A stretch of DNA of 64,000 nucleotides from Bacteroidota bacterium (GCA_023417785.1 JAEZEH010000077.1:11751-75750), one strand, 5' to 3'; positions 41,480-50,266 are shown, numbered from the stretch's first letter. The notes: generated by a model from the letters alone, not told the origin. Made by a program: numbers and translations.

Positions 41480-42550
41480 ATGGCAAAAAGTATTTCAGAA
41501 CTCCTCGGAAAAGACGCAGAATTTCTCCTCAAACACAAGAGCAAAACCATCTCAAAGGAGAGTCTTCATCTTCCTAATCCGAACTTTGTTGACAACGTCT
41601 TCGTGCAAACTAACAGAAGCCCTCAGGTTTTAAGAAGTTTGCAGCAATTGTTCGGTACTGGCCGACTTGCAAACACTGGCTTCTTATCGATCCTTCCTAT
41701 TGACCAGGGGATAGAACATAGCGCGGGAGCATCTTTCGCCAAGAATCCGATCTATTTCGATCCTGAGAATATTGTAAAGCTTGCAGTTGAAGGAGGTTGT
41801 AACGGTGTTGCCACTACTTACGGCGTGCTGGCGATGATGTCGCGAAAATATGCGCACCGGATTCCATTTATCGTAAAGATTAATCACAATGAACTGCTAA
41901 CATATCCCAACAAGCATGACCAGATCATGTTTGGAAGCGTGAGAGATGCATGGAACCTTGGCGCGGTAGCTGTTGGTGCCACCATTTACTTCGGTTCGGA
42001 TAACTCATCACGTCAGATCATTGAAGTCGCACAGGCTTTTGAGGAGGCTCATTCACTGGGTATGGGTACCATTCTATGGTGCTATATCCGTAACAACGCT
42101 TTCAAGACGGGTGGTATCGACTATCACGTTTCCGCTGACCTTACTGGCCAGGCCAACCACCTCGGTGTTACCATTCAGGCCGACATCATAAAGCAGAAGC
42201 TGGCAGAAAACACCGGCGGATACAAGGCATTAAATACTGGTGGAAGCAGTTATGGAAAACTTGACGAAAAGATATACACCGAACTCAGCTCGGAGCACCC
42301 GATAGATCTTTGCCGTTACCAGGTGGCCAACTGCTACATGGGCAGAGCAGGACTCATCTCGTCAGGTGGCGAGTCTAAGGGCGCAAGCGATCTTGCAGAT
42401 GTAGTCCGCACCGCCGTTATTAACAAACGCGCTGGTGGAATGGGTCTGATTTCAGGAAGGAAAGCATTCCAGCGCCCTATGAAAGAAGGAGTGGAAATCA
42501 TGAACGCGATCCAGGACGTTTACCTCGACAAGAGCATTGACGTAGCCTGA
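41480..42550 (+). CDS. fbaB: Class I fructose-bisphosphate aldolase (DhnA/FbaB type)
   Basis: Cleaves fructose-1,6-bisphosphate to triose phosphates, or runs in reverse in gluconeogenesis. The 356 residues fit the archaeal-type class I aldolases, which use a Schiff-base lysine and no metal. Seen: LPIDQGIEHSAG at the N-terminal strand, FIVKINHNELL, AVAVGATIYFGS, ILWCYIRNNAF, and the phosphate-binding ALNTGGSS and GGMGLISGRKAFQ. It has its own -7 box and is followed by a terminator, so it is a single-gene unit. Confidence 0.92.
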   Translation: MAKSISELLGKDAEFLLKHKSKTISKESLHLPNPNFVDNVFVQTNRSPQVLRSLQQLFGTGRLANTGFLSILPIDQGIEHSAGASFAKNPIYFDPENIVKLAVEGGCNGVATTYGVLAMMSRKYAHRIPFIVKINHNELLTYPNKHDQIMFGSVRDAWNLGAVAVGATIYFGSDNSSRQIIEVAQAFEEAHSLGMGTILWCYIRNNAFKTGGIDYHVSADLTGQANHLGVTIQADIIKQKLAENTGGYKALNTGGSSYGKLDEKIYTELSSEHPIDLCRYQVANCYMGRAGLISSGGESKGASDLADVVRTAVINKRAGGMGLISGRKAFQRPMKEGVEIMNAIQDVYLDKSIDVA

Positions 42551-42567
42551 TAATTTATTACCTTTCG

Positions 42568-42604
42568 AGCCGGTGCAAAAAATCTTTGTACCGGCTTCTT
42601 TATT
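42568..42604 (+). terminator. Rho-independent terminator after fbaB
   Basis: An 11-bp stem (GCCGGTGCAAA with TTTGTACCGGC, one G-T pair), loop AAATC, then TTCTTTATTTC. It ends about 20 bases before accD, so accD initiation must start inside or just after it, or depend on read-through. Confidence 0.8.
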
Positions 42605-42625
42605 TCTTACTAAACCATTCAAACC

Positions 42626-43468
42626 ATGCCTTGGTTTAAACGCAGTGACAAAGGTATTCTTACCCCTACCGAAGCGAAACGGGAAGTGCCTGACGGTTTA
42701 TGGTTCAAATCACCGGCGGGAAAGATTGTTCACACCAGGGAGCTTAAGAACAATGCTTATGTCGTTCCCGACGAGGATTACCACGTGCGGATTGGTTCTT
42801 CAGAATATTTTGAAATCCTTTTTGATAATAACAAGTTTACTGAGCTTGACGTGACTATGGAGTCGGCCGATCCGCTCAAATTTTCCGACACAAAGCCATA
42901 TCTGAAAAGAATAAAAGAATCTCAGGAAAAGACTGATCTTAAAGACGCCGTCCGGACCGGCTACGGTAAAATGAACAGCATCGATGTCGTGATTGCCTGT
43001 ATGGATTTCAATTTTATCGGTGGGTCTATGGGCTCTGTTGTTGGTGAGAAAATCGCGCGGGCCATAGACCATTGCATTGAAAACAAGAAGCCGTTCATTA
43101 TGATTTCCCGTTCTGGCGGAGCCCGAATGATGGAGGCTGGATTGTCTCTTATGCAAATGGCCAAAACATCAGCTAAAATCGCATTGATGGATAAGGTCGG
43201 GCTGCCGATGGTTTCCTTGCTGACTGATCCTACAACGGGTGGGGTAACCGCATCTTACGCAATGCTCGGAGATTTTAACATTGCCGAGCCCGGTAGCCTT
43301 ATCGGTTTTGCCGGCCCCCGGGTAATTCGTGAAACGATTGGAAAAGACTTACCCAAAGGATTTCAAAGTGCCGAGTTCGTACTTGATCACGGGTTCCTTG
43401 ACTTCATCGTTGACCGGCGGAATTTGAAAAGCCGGCTTACAACACTCTTCCGAATGCTGCAGAGTTAA
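42626..43468 (+). CDS. accD: Acetyl-CoA carboxylase carboxyltransferase beta subunit, zinc cysteines absent
   Basis: Beta half of the carboxyltransferase that makes malonyl-CoA for fatty acid synthesis, working with AccA. The crotonase-fold core is clear: FIGGSMGSVVGEKI, SRSGGARMMEAGLSLMQMAK, TDPTTGGVTASYAMLGD and GFAGPRVIRETIGKDLP. At the N-terminus, where most AccD proteins have a Cys4 zinc ribbon (CPxC and CPxC), this one reads KSPAGKIVHTREL and VVPDEDYHVRIG, with none of the four cysteines. The remainder of the domain is in register (PTEAKREVPDGLWFK). This looks like a Bacteroidota-wide variant. It follows the fbaB terminator, 75 bases after fbaB. Confidence 0.95.
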   Translation: MPWFKRSDKGILTPTEAKREVPDGLWFKSPAGKIVHTRELKNNAYVVPDEDYHVRIGSSEYFEILFDNNKFTELDVTMESADPLKFSDTKPYLKRIKESQEKTDLKDAVRTGYGKMNSIDVVIACMDFNFIGGSMGSVVGEKIARAIDHCIENKKPFIMISRSGGARMMEAGLSLMQMAKTSAKIALMDKVGLPMVSLLTDPTTGGVTASYAMLGDFNIAEPGSLIGFAGPRVIRETIGKDLPKGFQSAEFVLDHGFLDFIVDRRNLKSRLTTLFRMLQS

Positions 43469-43496
43469 CAGCCAGCCTTAAAAAGTTTTAAACAAG

Positions 43497-44528
43497 TTAT
43501 ACACGGAGTTTTGCACTGTATTCTTTTACGGTGTCGATAAAACATCGCACGTTGTCGGCTGATGTATCGGGATAGAGACCGTGTCCGAGGTTCGCAATGT
43601 GGCGGACGGGGCCGAATGCATCGAGCATCTTCCGAGTTTCTTTTCTTATCTGGCCGGGCGACCCATACAGCGCGCAAGGATCAAGGTTCCCTTGCAGAAC
43701 TTTCGAAGGCATGAGTTGCCGCGATTCATTGATATCCATGTTCCAATCAAGGCCGACTACGTCGCATCTCATTGTATCCAATTCTTTTCGTGCGAAAAAA
43801 GCCCCTTTGGCAAATACCGTTTTCGGCACCTCCGGGATTGAATCACAAATTCGTGAGATATACGGTAGTGAAAATGTGGCGTACTGCTCAGGTGATAATA
43901 TCCCCGCCCATGAATCGAAGACCTGAATCAGGTCTGCACCGGCGGCGACCTGAGCGCGCAGGTAATTGATGGTGCTTTCCGTGATCATGTCAAGCAGCTT
44001 ATGGGCAAAAGCCGGATTGGTATAGAGAAGCTTTTTTGCTTCGCTGAATGTCTTGCTCCCCTTGCCCTCCACCATGTACGCGAAGATCGTCCAGGGCGCG
44101 CCTGCGAAGCCAATTAGCGGAACCCTTGCGTTAAGCTCCTTCTTCGTCAACCGGATCGCGTCCAAAACATAAGTCAACTCTTCTCCGGCTGCAACGCGAA
44201 TGGAATTGAGATCAGCTTCAGTGGTGATCCGGCGCGGGAAGACGGGCCCCTTATTCTCCTCCATCTCATAGTTACATCCCATCGCTTCAGGGATCACAAG
44301 AATGTCGGAAAAAATGATGGCGGCATCGACGTCAAGAATGTCTACCGGTTGAATGGTAACCTCTGCCGCCATTTCCGGGGATTTCACCAAAGTCTTAAAG
44401 TCGCCGGCTTTTTCACGAACCTTCCGGTATTCAGCAAGGATCCGCCCCGCCTGACGCATAAGCCAGACGGGAGTACGTTCGGTTTTTTCGCCGCGTGCTG
44501 CGCGGAGGAGAAGATCGTTCTTTAACAT
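43497..44528 (-). CDS. hemE: Uroporphyrinogen decarboxylase
   Basis: Decarboxylates uroporphyrinogen III to coproporphyrinogen III in haem synthesis. The 343 residues carry the N-terminal signature RTPVWLMRQAGR (conserved Arg residues binding the substrate), then FSDILVIPEAMG with the catalytic Asp, and FAGAPWTIFAYMVEGKGSK. Convergent with accD (28 bases apart) and downstream of rpmA on its own strand. No other haem gene is present. Confidence 0.97.
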   Translation of the reverse strand: MLKNDLLLRAARGEKTERTPVWLMRQAGRILAEYRKVREKAGDFKTLVKSPEMAAEVTIQPVDILDVDAAIIFSDILVIPEAMGCNYEMEENKGPVFPRRITTEADLNSIRVAAGEELTYVLDAIRLTKKELNARVPLIGFAGAPWTIFAYMVEGKGSKTFSEAKKLLYTNPAFAHKLLDMITESTINYLRAQVAAGADLIQVFDSWAGILSPEQYATFSLPYISRICDSIPEVPKTVFAKGAFFARKELDTMRCDVVGLDWNMDINESRQLMPSKVLQGNLDPCALYGSPGQIRKETRKMLDAFGPVRHIANLGHGLYPDTSADNVRCFIDTVKEYSAKLRV

Positions 44529-44554
44529 TGCCGAAAATTAGGTGGACTAATGAA

Positions 44555-44586
44555 CAAAAAAAGCGAGCCCGGTTGAGGCTCGCTTT
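44555..44586 (-). terminator. Rho-independent terminator after rplU-rpmA
   Basis: On the minus strand, AAAGCGAGCC and GGCTCGCTTT form a 10-bp stem with a 7-base loop, followed by TTTTT. It lies 19 bases beyond the rpmA stop and before hemE, so hemE is probably transcribed separately. Confidence 0.9.
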
Positions 44587-44605
44587 AATATTTCTTTATA
44601 ATCGC

Positions 44606-44869
44606 TTAAGCTTCGGCCGCCGGTTGAACCGAAACGAAAGACTTGTCAGCCTTACCTTTTTTAAACATTACGACGCCGTTAGTAAGCGCGAACAAGGTAT
44701 GATCCTTACCCATACCAACGTTTGGGCCGGGATGGTGCTTTGTACCACGCTGGCGTACGATGATGTTGCCCGCGATCACTTTCTGTCCGCCAAATACTTT
44801 GATACCGAGGCGTTTGCTTTCCGACTCACGGCCGTTTTTTACTTTACCTTCACCTTTTTTATGTGCCAT
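44606..44869 (-). CDS. rpmA: 50S ribosomal protein L27
   Basis: Large-subunit protein near the peptidyl-transferase centre. The 87 residues contain the family sequence MAHKKGEG, SKRLGIKVFGGQKVIAGNIIVRQRGT and HPGPNVGMGKDHTLFA. No N-terminal extension of the kind cleaved in Firmicutes. It lies 44 bases after rplU, in the usual rplU-rpmA pair; the usual third gene obgE is absent. Confidence 0.98.
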   Translation of the reverse strand: MAHKKGEGKVKNGRESESKRLGIKVFGGQKVIAGNIIVRQRGTKHHPGPNVGMGKDHTLFALTNGVVMFKKGKADKSFVSVQPAAEA

Positions 44870-44913
44870 GGTTAAATAATTTCAGATTCCAGATTTTGGT
44901 TATTGAAGCCCGG

Positions 44914-45222
44914 TTAACCGATGCTATCGATTTGTACTTTGGTGTACTGCTGGCGGTGACCGTTTTTCGTCACATAGCCTTTTCTGCGCTTCTTTTTGAA
45001 GACGATAACTTTGTCGCCCTTCACATGTTCAAGGATTTTACCGGATACCTTGATTCCGTCAACAGTAGGGGCGCCAATCTGAATCGAACCGCCGTCATCA
45101 ACGAGAAGGACCTTGTCGAAGCTCACCGAAGCTCCTGCGTCGCCTTCCATCTTAGGGGCGTAGATGTATTGGTCTTTAGCCACTTTAAACTGTTTTCCTG
45201 CAATATCTACGATCGCGTACAT
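44914..45222 (-). CDS. rplU: 50S ribosomal protein L21
   Basis: Large-subunit ribosomal protein. The ATG at 45222 begins MYAIVDIAGKQFKVAKDQ, the exact family N-terminus, giving 102 residues; the frame is open further upstream, but that stretch is outside the gene because it contains the -7 box at 45243-45250. The late motif KIIVFKKKRR appears as VIVFKKKRRKGY. First gene of rplU-rpmA. Confidence 0.97.
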   Translation of the reverse strand: MYAIVDIAGKQFKVAKDQYIYAPKMEGDAGASVSFDKVLLVDDGGSIQIGAPTVDGIKVSGKILEHVKGDKVIVFKKKRRKGYVTKNGHRQQYTKVQIDSIG

Positions 45223-45242
45223 AGCTTTATAAAATTGGACTG

Positions 45243-45250
45243 CAAAGGTA
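45243..45250 (-). promoter_or_regulatory. Bacteroidota -7 box (TAccTTTG) for rplU
   Basis: Exact TAnnTTTG on the minus strand, 20 bases before the rplU ATG. Confidence 0.55.
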
Positions 45251-45417
45251 AAAAAAGAATTCGGATTAGCGCATACCCGCCATTGAATTTCCCCCGAATT
45301 GTTTACCGCTAACAGCGGCGGGAATACGAAAAAAAAGTGAATTTTTTTTTGCTGCGCGTTTCCCTCAAATTTCACATAAAAACCATGCTTGTAAGGTATT
45401 ATTTGCCAACGACTTAT

Positions 45418-45448
45418 CTATCCACAAACTATCCACACGTTATCCACA
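45418..45448 (+). promoter_or_regulatory. Three tandem DnaA-box-like sites at 11-base spacing
   Basis: CTATCCACA (45418-45426), CTATCCACA (45429-45437) and TTATCCACA (45440-45448) lie on the same strand with starts exactly 11 bases apart. The third is the classic high-affinity DnaA box, the other two differ by one base. They sit about 190 bases upstream of nrdB. DnaA boxes upstream of ribonucleotide reductase genes are known in Escherichia coli and Bacillus; a cluster also suits an origin. Confidence 0.6.
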
Positions 45449-45639
45449 ATCGTCAAAAACGCGTCAGAAAGCCCGTTTTGATTTTTAAGCTGCTTCTGTT
45501 TCATTTGTACACTTGACACGGGGAGTTGATATCCATCGGCTTCTTCAAGAACCAAAAAATTTATTGAAACAGTTTACGGGTGTTAGCCTTGGCTGATACC
45601 CCTCGAAATATTTTTAGTTATCTAAACCACCTTTTTATC

Positions 45640-46623
45640 ATGAGCCAACTGGAAGAACCTATTTTGAGAGAGAACAAAGACAGATTTGTGCTCTTCCCTA
45701 TTCAGCACCATGACATCTGGAAGTTTTACAAACAGGCCGAAGCAAGCTTCTGGACAGCTGAAGAAATAGATCTCAGTCAGGACCTAAGCGACTGGGCAAA
45801 TCTTAACGATGGCGAGCGCCACTTCGTCACCCATGTGCTCGCCTTCTTCGCTGCCAGTGACGGCATTGTCAACGAAAACCTCGCCGAGCATTTCGTTTCC
45901 GAAGTTCAGTACACAGAAGCCAAATTCTTTTATGGTTTCCAGATCGCCATTGAAAATATCCACTCAGAAACCTATTCCCTGCTCATCGATACTTATGTGA
46001 AAGATCCTAAAGAAAAGGACAAGCTTTTCCACGCGGTTGACACGATGGACTGTGTGAAGAAAAAAGCCGACTGGGCGCTACGTTGGATCAGCCAGGGCAA
46101 CTTCCAGGAAAGACTAATTGCTTTCGCCGCAGTGGAAGGTATCTTCTTCTCCGGATCATTCTGTTCGATTTTCTGGTTAAAGAAGCGCGGCCTTATGCCG
46201 GGCCTTACGTTTTCAAATGAGTTGATCTCACGCGATGAAGGGCTTCATTGTGATTTTGCGTGCCACCTCTATACACAGCACGTCGTTGGCAAACTCTCTG
46301 AAGAAACAGTCATCGGCATTATCCGCGACGCGGTCGAAATTGAAAAGGAATTTGTTACCGATGCACTACCCGTTAACCTCATTGGTATGAACGCTTTACA
46401 GATGCGCCAGTACATCGAGTTTGTCGCAGACCGTCTGCTCAATGAACTTATCGGAAAGAAAATTTATAACGCGACTAATCCATTCGACTTCATGGATATG
46501 ATTTCGTTGAGAGGCAAGACCAACTTCTTCGAGAAGCGCGTCGCCGAATATCAGAAAGCCGGAGTATTAAACAGCACCGACAAAGAAACATCTCCGAAGT
46601 TTTCACTCAATGAAGACTTTTGA
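45640..46623 (+). CDS. nrdB: Ribonucleotide reductase class I, beta subunit
   Basis: Radical-generating subunit of ribonucleotide reductase. The ATG at 45640 starts MSQLEEPILRENKDRFVLFPI, giving 327 residues; the frame is open further upstream but without homology. Iron-ligand helices are seen in NDGERHFVTH and ENIHSETYS; the Tyr in SETYS is at the position of the radical tyrosine. SRDEGLHCDFACHLY carries further ligands. nrdA starts 56 bases later. Class I, oxygen-dependent. Expected to be cell-cycle regulated, in agreement with the DnaA-box-like sites upstream. Confidence 0.95.
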   Translation: MSQLEEPILRENKDRFVLFPIQHHDIWKFYKQAEASFWTAEEIDLSQDLSDWANLNDGERHFVTHVLAFFAASDGIVNENLAEHFVSEVQYTEAKFFYGFQIAIENIHSETYSLLIDTYVKDPKEKDKLFHAVDTMDCVKKKADWALRWISQGNFQERLIAFAAVEGIFFSGSFCSIFWLKKRGLMPGLTFSNELISRDEGLHCDFACHLYTQHVVGKLSEETVIGIIRDAVEIEKEFVTDALPVNLIGMNALQMRQYIEFVADRLLNELIGKKIYNATNPFDFMDMISLRGKTNFFEKRVAEYQKAGVLNSTDKETSPKFSLNEDF

Positions 46624-46679
46624 TTAGATTATGAAAGCTTTTTAACCTTATTCTAAAAATAACAACCCCTTTACCCACG

Positions 46680-49139
46680 ATGCTTGTACTAAAACGCGAC
46701 GGCCGCAGAGAATCAGTGAAGTTCGACAAGATCACTGCTCGAATTTCGAAACTCTGCTACGGATTAGATCCGAAGTTCGTCAACCCGGTGGAAGTGGCCA
46801 TGAAGGTAATCAATGGCCTGTACGATGGAGTATCCACACAGGAACTGGATAATCTCGCTGCTGAAATAGCGGCTGCGATGACCACCAAACACCCTGACTT
46901 TGCAAAGCTTGCAGCGCGTATCGCCGTCTCCAATCTGCATAAGGTAACAAGTAAATCGTTTTCCAATACGATGAAGCGCCTGTATACCTATGTAGATCCG
47001 AAAACAGGTGAAAATGCTCCGCTTATCTCAAGGGAAACGTGGAAGACCATCAAGGAAAATGCAGCCGCATTGGATGAAGCGATCCTTTACGACCGGGATT
47101 TCAGCTATGACTATTTCGGTTTCAAAACACTGGAGCGTTCATATCTGATGAAGATAGACGGCAAAACGATTGAACGCCCGCAGCATATGCTGATGCGCGT
47201 AGCCGTGGGGATACATGCAGAAGATATTCAGGCCGCGATCGAAACGTACAACCTCCTTTCTGAAAAATGGTTTACGCACGCGACACCAACACTGTTCAAT
47301 GCAGGCACACCGAAGCCGCAACTTTCGTCCTGCTTCCTACTGACCATGAAAGACGACAGCATTGACGGCATCTATGATACGCTGAAGCAGTGCGCCAAGA
47401 TTTCACAATCGGCTGGCGGAATCGGTCTCAGCATTCACAACGTGCGGGCTAAAGGCTCCTACATCAAAGGCACTGGCGGAACATCCAATGGTATCGTGCC
47501 CATGCTTCGGAATTTCGACATGACAGCACGCTACGTTGACCAGGGTGGCGGCAAACGTAAAGGCAGTTTCGCGATCTACCTAGAACCATGGCATGCCGAT
47601 ATCTTTGACTTCCTCGACCTGAAGAAGAATCACGGCAAGGAAGAAATGCGTGCACGCGATCTGTTCTACGCCCTCTGGATTTCCGATCTGTTTATGAAAC
47701 GCGTGGAGAACAACGAGATGTGGTCGCTGTTTTGCCCCAACGAAGCTCCCGGACTCGCTGAAGTCTGGGGCGAAGAATTTGAACGCCTCTATGAAAAATA
47801 TGAAAAGGAAGGCAAGTACCGCAAACAGGTTAAGGCCCAGGATCTGTGGTTCGAAGTGCTCGAGTCTCAGATAGAAACTGGAACTCCTTACATCCTCTAC
47901 AAAGACGCCGCGAACCGGAAGTCTAACCAGAAAAACCTCGGTACCATAAAGTCGAGTAACCTTTGTACGGAGATTATCGAATACACGGCCCCCGACGAAG
48001 TAGCGGTTTGTAACCTGGCATCACTCGCGCTTCCGAAGTTTGTTACCGAGGACGGTCGATTCGACCATCAAAAGCTGTACGAAATCACCAAGGTGGTTAC
48101 ACGTAACCTCAACAAGGTAATCGATGTAAACTACTACCCGGTAGTCGAGGCGAAAAACTCCAACATGCGTCATCGCCCGATAGGCCTGGGGATTCAGGGA
48201 CTCGCCGACACATTCATCATGCTGCGTATGCCGTTTGAGTCTGAAGAAGCTCGCCGCCTGAATGAAGACATCTTCGAAACCATTTACTTCGGTGCAATGG
48301 AAGCATCGATGGAATTGTCTAAGATCCATGGTCCGTATGAAACCTATAAGGGATCACCGGTCTCTAAAGGTATTTTCCAGTTCGACATGTGGGGCGTGAC
48401 GCCGAGAAGCGGTCGCTGGAACTGGGAGCAGCTGAAACAAGACGTCAAAAAGAACGGTGTTCGTAACTCATTATTGGTTGCCCCGATGCCAACAGCGTCA
48501 ACTTCGCAGATCCTCGGAAACAATGAGTGTTTTGAACCGTACACATCAAACGTCTACACACGCCGAACCCTCTCAGGGGAGTTCATTATTGCCAACAAGC
48601 ATCTGATGCATGACCTGATGAGCCTTGGACTATGGAGTGAAACAATGAGACAAAAGCTGATTGCGGCCAATGGTTCTATCCAAAACATTCCTGAGATTCC
48701 GCAAAACATCAAGGATATCTATAAAACTGTCTGGGAGATTTCGCAAAAAGCGATCATCGATATGTCCGCTGACCGTGGTGCGTTCATCTGTCAGTCACAG
48801 AGCTTGAATATACATCTGACGAACCCCAACTTCGGCAAGCTTACTTCAATGCACTTCTATGCGTGGAAGAAGGGGCTGAAGACGGGTATGTACTACCTGC
48901 GTACCAACGCGGCAGCGGATGCCATCAAGTTTACACTGGACAAGAACGCTCTTAAAGAGCCGGCTAAGGCCGCCGCGGTAGTCGGAGAAACGATTCAGGA
49001 ACCCGTCGCTGTCGTTACCGTAGGAGATTCTCAGCAACAATTGAAATACGAACAAAGTCCGGCAGATTATGACCAAAAGATTTCCGATATGACTTGTTCG
49101 CTTGATAATCCGGACGCCTGCGAGGCTTGCGGAAGTTAG
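46680..49139 (+). CDS. nrdA: Ribonucleotide reductase class I, alpha subunit
   Basis: Catalytic subunit making deoxyribonucleotides. The 819 residues begin with an ATP-cone allosteric domain (MLVLKRDGRRESVKFDKIT), followed by the catalytic barrel. The first redox cysteine is in PQLSSCFLL, the active-site set N-x-C-x-E is in SSNLCTEI, and the mobile C-terminal reductive pair is in CEACGS. MPTASTSQILGNNECFEPYT holds the second cysteine of the active-site disulfide. The terminator after it closes the nrdB-nrdA operon. Confidence 0.97.
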   Translation: MLVLKRDGRRESVKFDKITARISKLCYGLDPKFVNPVEVAMKVINGLYDGVSTQELDNLAAEIAAAMTTKHPDFAKLAARIAVSNLHKVTSKSFSNTMKRLYTYVDPKTGENAPLISRETWKTIKENAAALDEAILYDRDFSYDYFGFKTLERSYLMKIDGKTIERPQHMLMRVAVGIHAEDIQAAIETYNLLSEKWFTHATPTLFNAGTPKPQLSSCFLLTMKDDSIDGIYDTLKQCAKISQSAGGIGLSIHNVRAKGSYIKGTGGTSNGIVPMLRNFDMTARYVDQGGGKRKGSFAIYLEPWHADIFDFLDLKKNHGKEEMRARDLFYALWISDLFMKRVENNEMWSLFCPNEAPGLAEVWGEEFERLYEKYEKEGKYRKQVKAQDLWFEVLESQIETGTPYILYKDAANRKSNQKNLGTIKSSNLCTEIIEYTAPDEVAVCNLASLALPKFVTEDGRFDHQKLYEITKVVTRNLNKVIDVNYYPVVEAKNSNMRHRPIGLGIQGLADTFIMLRMPFESEEARRLNEDIFETIYFGAMEASMELSKIHGPYETYKGSPVSKGIFQFDMWGVTPRSGRWNWEQLKQDVKKNGVRNSLLVAPMPTASTSQILGNNECFEPYTSNVYTRRTLSGEFIIANKHLMHDLMSLGLWSETMRQKLIAANGSIQNIPEIPQNIKDIYKTVWEISQKAIIDMSADRGAFICQSQSLNIHLTNPNFGKLTSMHFYAWKKGLKTGMYYLRTNAAADAIKFTLDKNALKEPAKAAAVVGETIQEPVAVVTVGDSQQQLKYEQSPADYDQKISDMTCSLDNPDACEACGS

Positions 49140-49158
49140 AATAGATTCCGGATTTCTG

Positions 49159-49257
49159 ATTTCAGATTTCAAGTGAAGGCCCGCTCTTTCGAACGGGCCT
49201 TTTCATTTGAAAGATATCCAGGCGGAAATTTGAATTTTGGCATCTGAAATCTGAAAT
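49159..49257. repeat. Inverted 13-base repeats flanking the nrdA terminator
   Basis: ATTTCAGATTTCA (49159-49171) and its exact complement TGAAATCTGAAAT (49245-49257) lie either side of the terminator. A third copy with one change (ATTTCAGATTCCA) is in the rplU-rpmA gap at 44879-44891. This looks like a small dispersed repeat. Confidence 0.5.
49176..49203 (+). terminator. Rho-independent terminator after nrdA
   Basis: Arms AAGGCCCG and CGGGCCTT form an 8-bp stem with further TC/GA pairing above a mismatch, followed by TTTC. It is 37 bases after the nrdA stop, and is itself flanked by inverted copies of ATTTCAGATTTCA. Confidence 0.8.
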
Positions 49258-49264
49258 TGATCCG

Positions 49265-50260
49265 ATGAAGATCACCTTTTTCAGTACCCAGCCATACGAC
49301 AAAAAATCATTTGAAGAACATAATAGGAACTACGCGTTCAACATCAAGTTTCTGGAAGTTCAACTGAACGAACAAACAGCATCCCTTGCCGGAGGCGCCG
49401 ACGCCGTTTGTGCTTTCGTGAACGACAGGATCAATGCCACCATAATTAAGCAGCTAACCGAAGCCGGTGTTGGGGTGCTGGCGTTGCGTTGCGCGGGCTT
49501 TAACAACGTCGACCTTGCAGCGGCGAAGGAATTTGAACTTAAAGTGGTGCGGGTCCCGGCGTATTCACCCAACGCAGTCGCCGAACATGCGTTGGCAATG
49601 ATTATGACTCTGAACCGAAAAACACACAAAGCCTACAATCGCATACGCGAACAGAATTTTTCCCTGAATGGATTGCTTGGTTTCGACCTATATGGAAAAA
49701 CCGTAGGCGTAATCGGTACGGGGAACATTGGAATGGTCTTCTGCCGCATCATGCTGGGCTTCGGTTGCAAGGTTGCGGCATTCGACATCCATGAGAATAT
49801 GGAACTGACTAAGCAAGGTGTTCAATATCTACCGTTGGAAGACCTGTTTGCCCAATCCAATATCATTTCACTTCATTGTCCGCTCAACGATCACACGCGC
49901 TATATCATCAATAAGGATTCAATCGAAAGCATGCAAAACAACGTTATGCTGATCAACACCAGCCGCGGCGGACTTATCGACACAAAAGCCGTTGTTAAAG
50001 GACTGAAATCAGGAAAGATCGGATCGCTGGGAATTGATGTATATGAACAGGAGGAAAACCTTTTCTTCCGCGATCTTTCCGAAACAATTATTGAGGACGA
50101 CGTTATTTCACGCTTGAGCAGCTTCCCCAACGTACTCATCACCGCTCACCAGGGATTCTTTACGCGTGAAGCGCTTGATGAGATTGCCGAGACAACGCTG
50201 TCAAATCTGAAGGCGTTCTCCAAAAACGAATCCCTCGAAAACGAAGTAAGCCTGAAATAG
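49265..50260 (+). CDS. ldhA: D-lactate dehydrogenase (2-hydroxyacid dehydrogenase family)
   Basis: NAD-dependent dehydrogenase interconverting pyruvate and D-lactate. The 331 residues have the Rossmann motif GVIGTGNIG, the substrate Arg in INTSRGGLID, the catalytic Glu in the YEQEEN region and the catalytic His in ITAHQGF. The stretch LFFRDLSETIIEDDVISRL resembles LdhA of Escherichia coli and separates it from glycerate dehydrogenases. It follows the nrdA terminator; a weak -7-like GAATTTTG precedes it. Confidence 0.88.
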   Translation: MKITFFSTQPYDKKSFEEHNRNYAFNIKFLEVQLNEQTASLAGGADAVCAFVNDRINATIIKQLTEAGVGVLALRCAGFNNVDLAAAKEFELKVVRVPAYSPNAVAEHALAMIMTLNRKTHKAYNRIREQNFSLNGLLGFDLYGKTVGVIGTGNIGMVFCRIMLGFGCKVAAFDIHENMELTKQGVQYLPLEDLFAQSNIISLHCPLNDHTRYIINKDSIESMQNNVMLINTSRGGLIDTKAVVKGLKSGKIGSLGIDVYEQEENLFFRDLSETIIEDDVISRLSSFPNVLITAHQGFFTREALDEIAETTLSNLKAFSKNESLENEVSLK

Positions 50261-50266
50261 ACTATG

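Larger units (their letters stand above)
45223..45639. other. 417-base divergent intergenic region between rplU and nrdB
   Basis: Contains the rplU -7 box, a short GC hairpin (CCGCT/AGCGG, 45306-45318), an A-tract followed by a T-tract (about 45329-45350), three phased DnaA-box-like sites (45418-45448), and AT-rich sequence up to the nrdB ATG. No ORF of its own. A weak -7 candidate for nrdB, TAcaCTTG, lies at 45508-45515. Confidence 0.6.

Noticed and set aside
45223..45375. N-terminal extension of L21
   Set aside because: The family N-terminus starts at 45222 and a -7 box lies within the extension.
45418..45448. NrdR-type operator for the nrd genes
   Set aside because: The sites are same-strand DnaA-like nonamers at 11-base steps, not the paired palindromic NrdR boxes.
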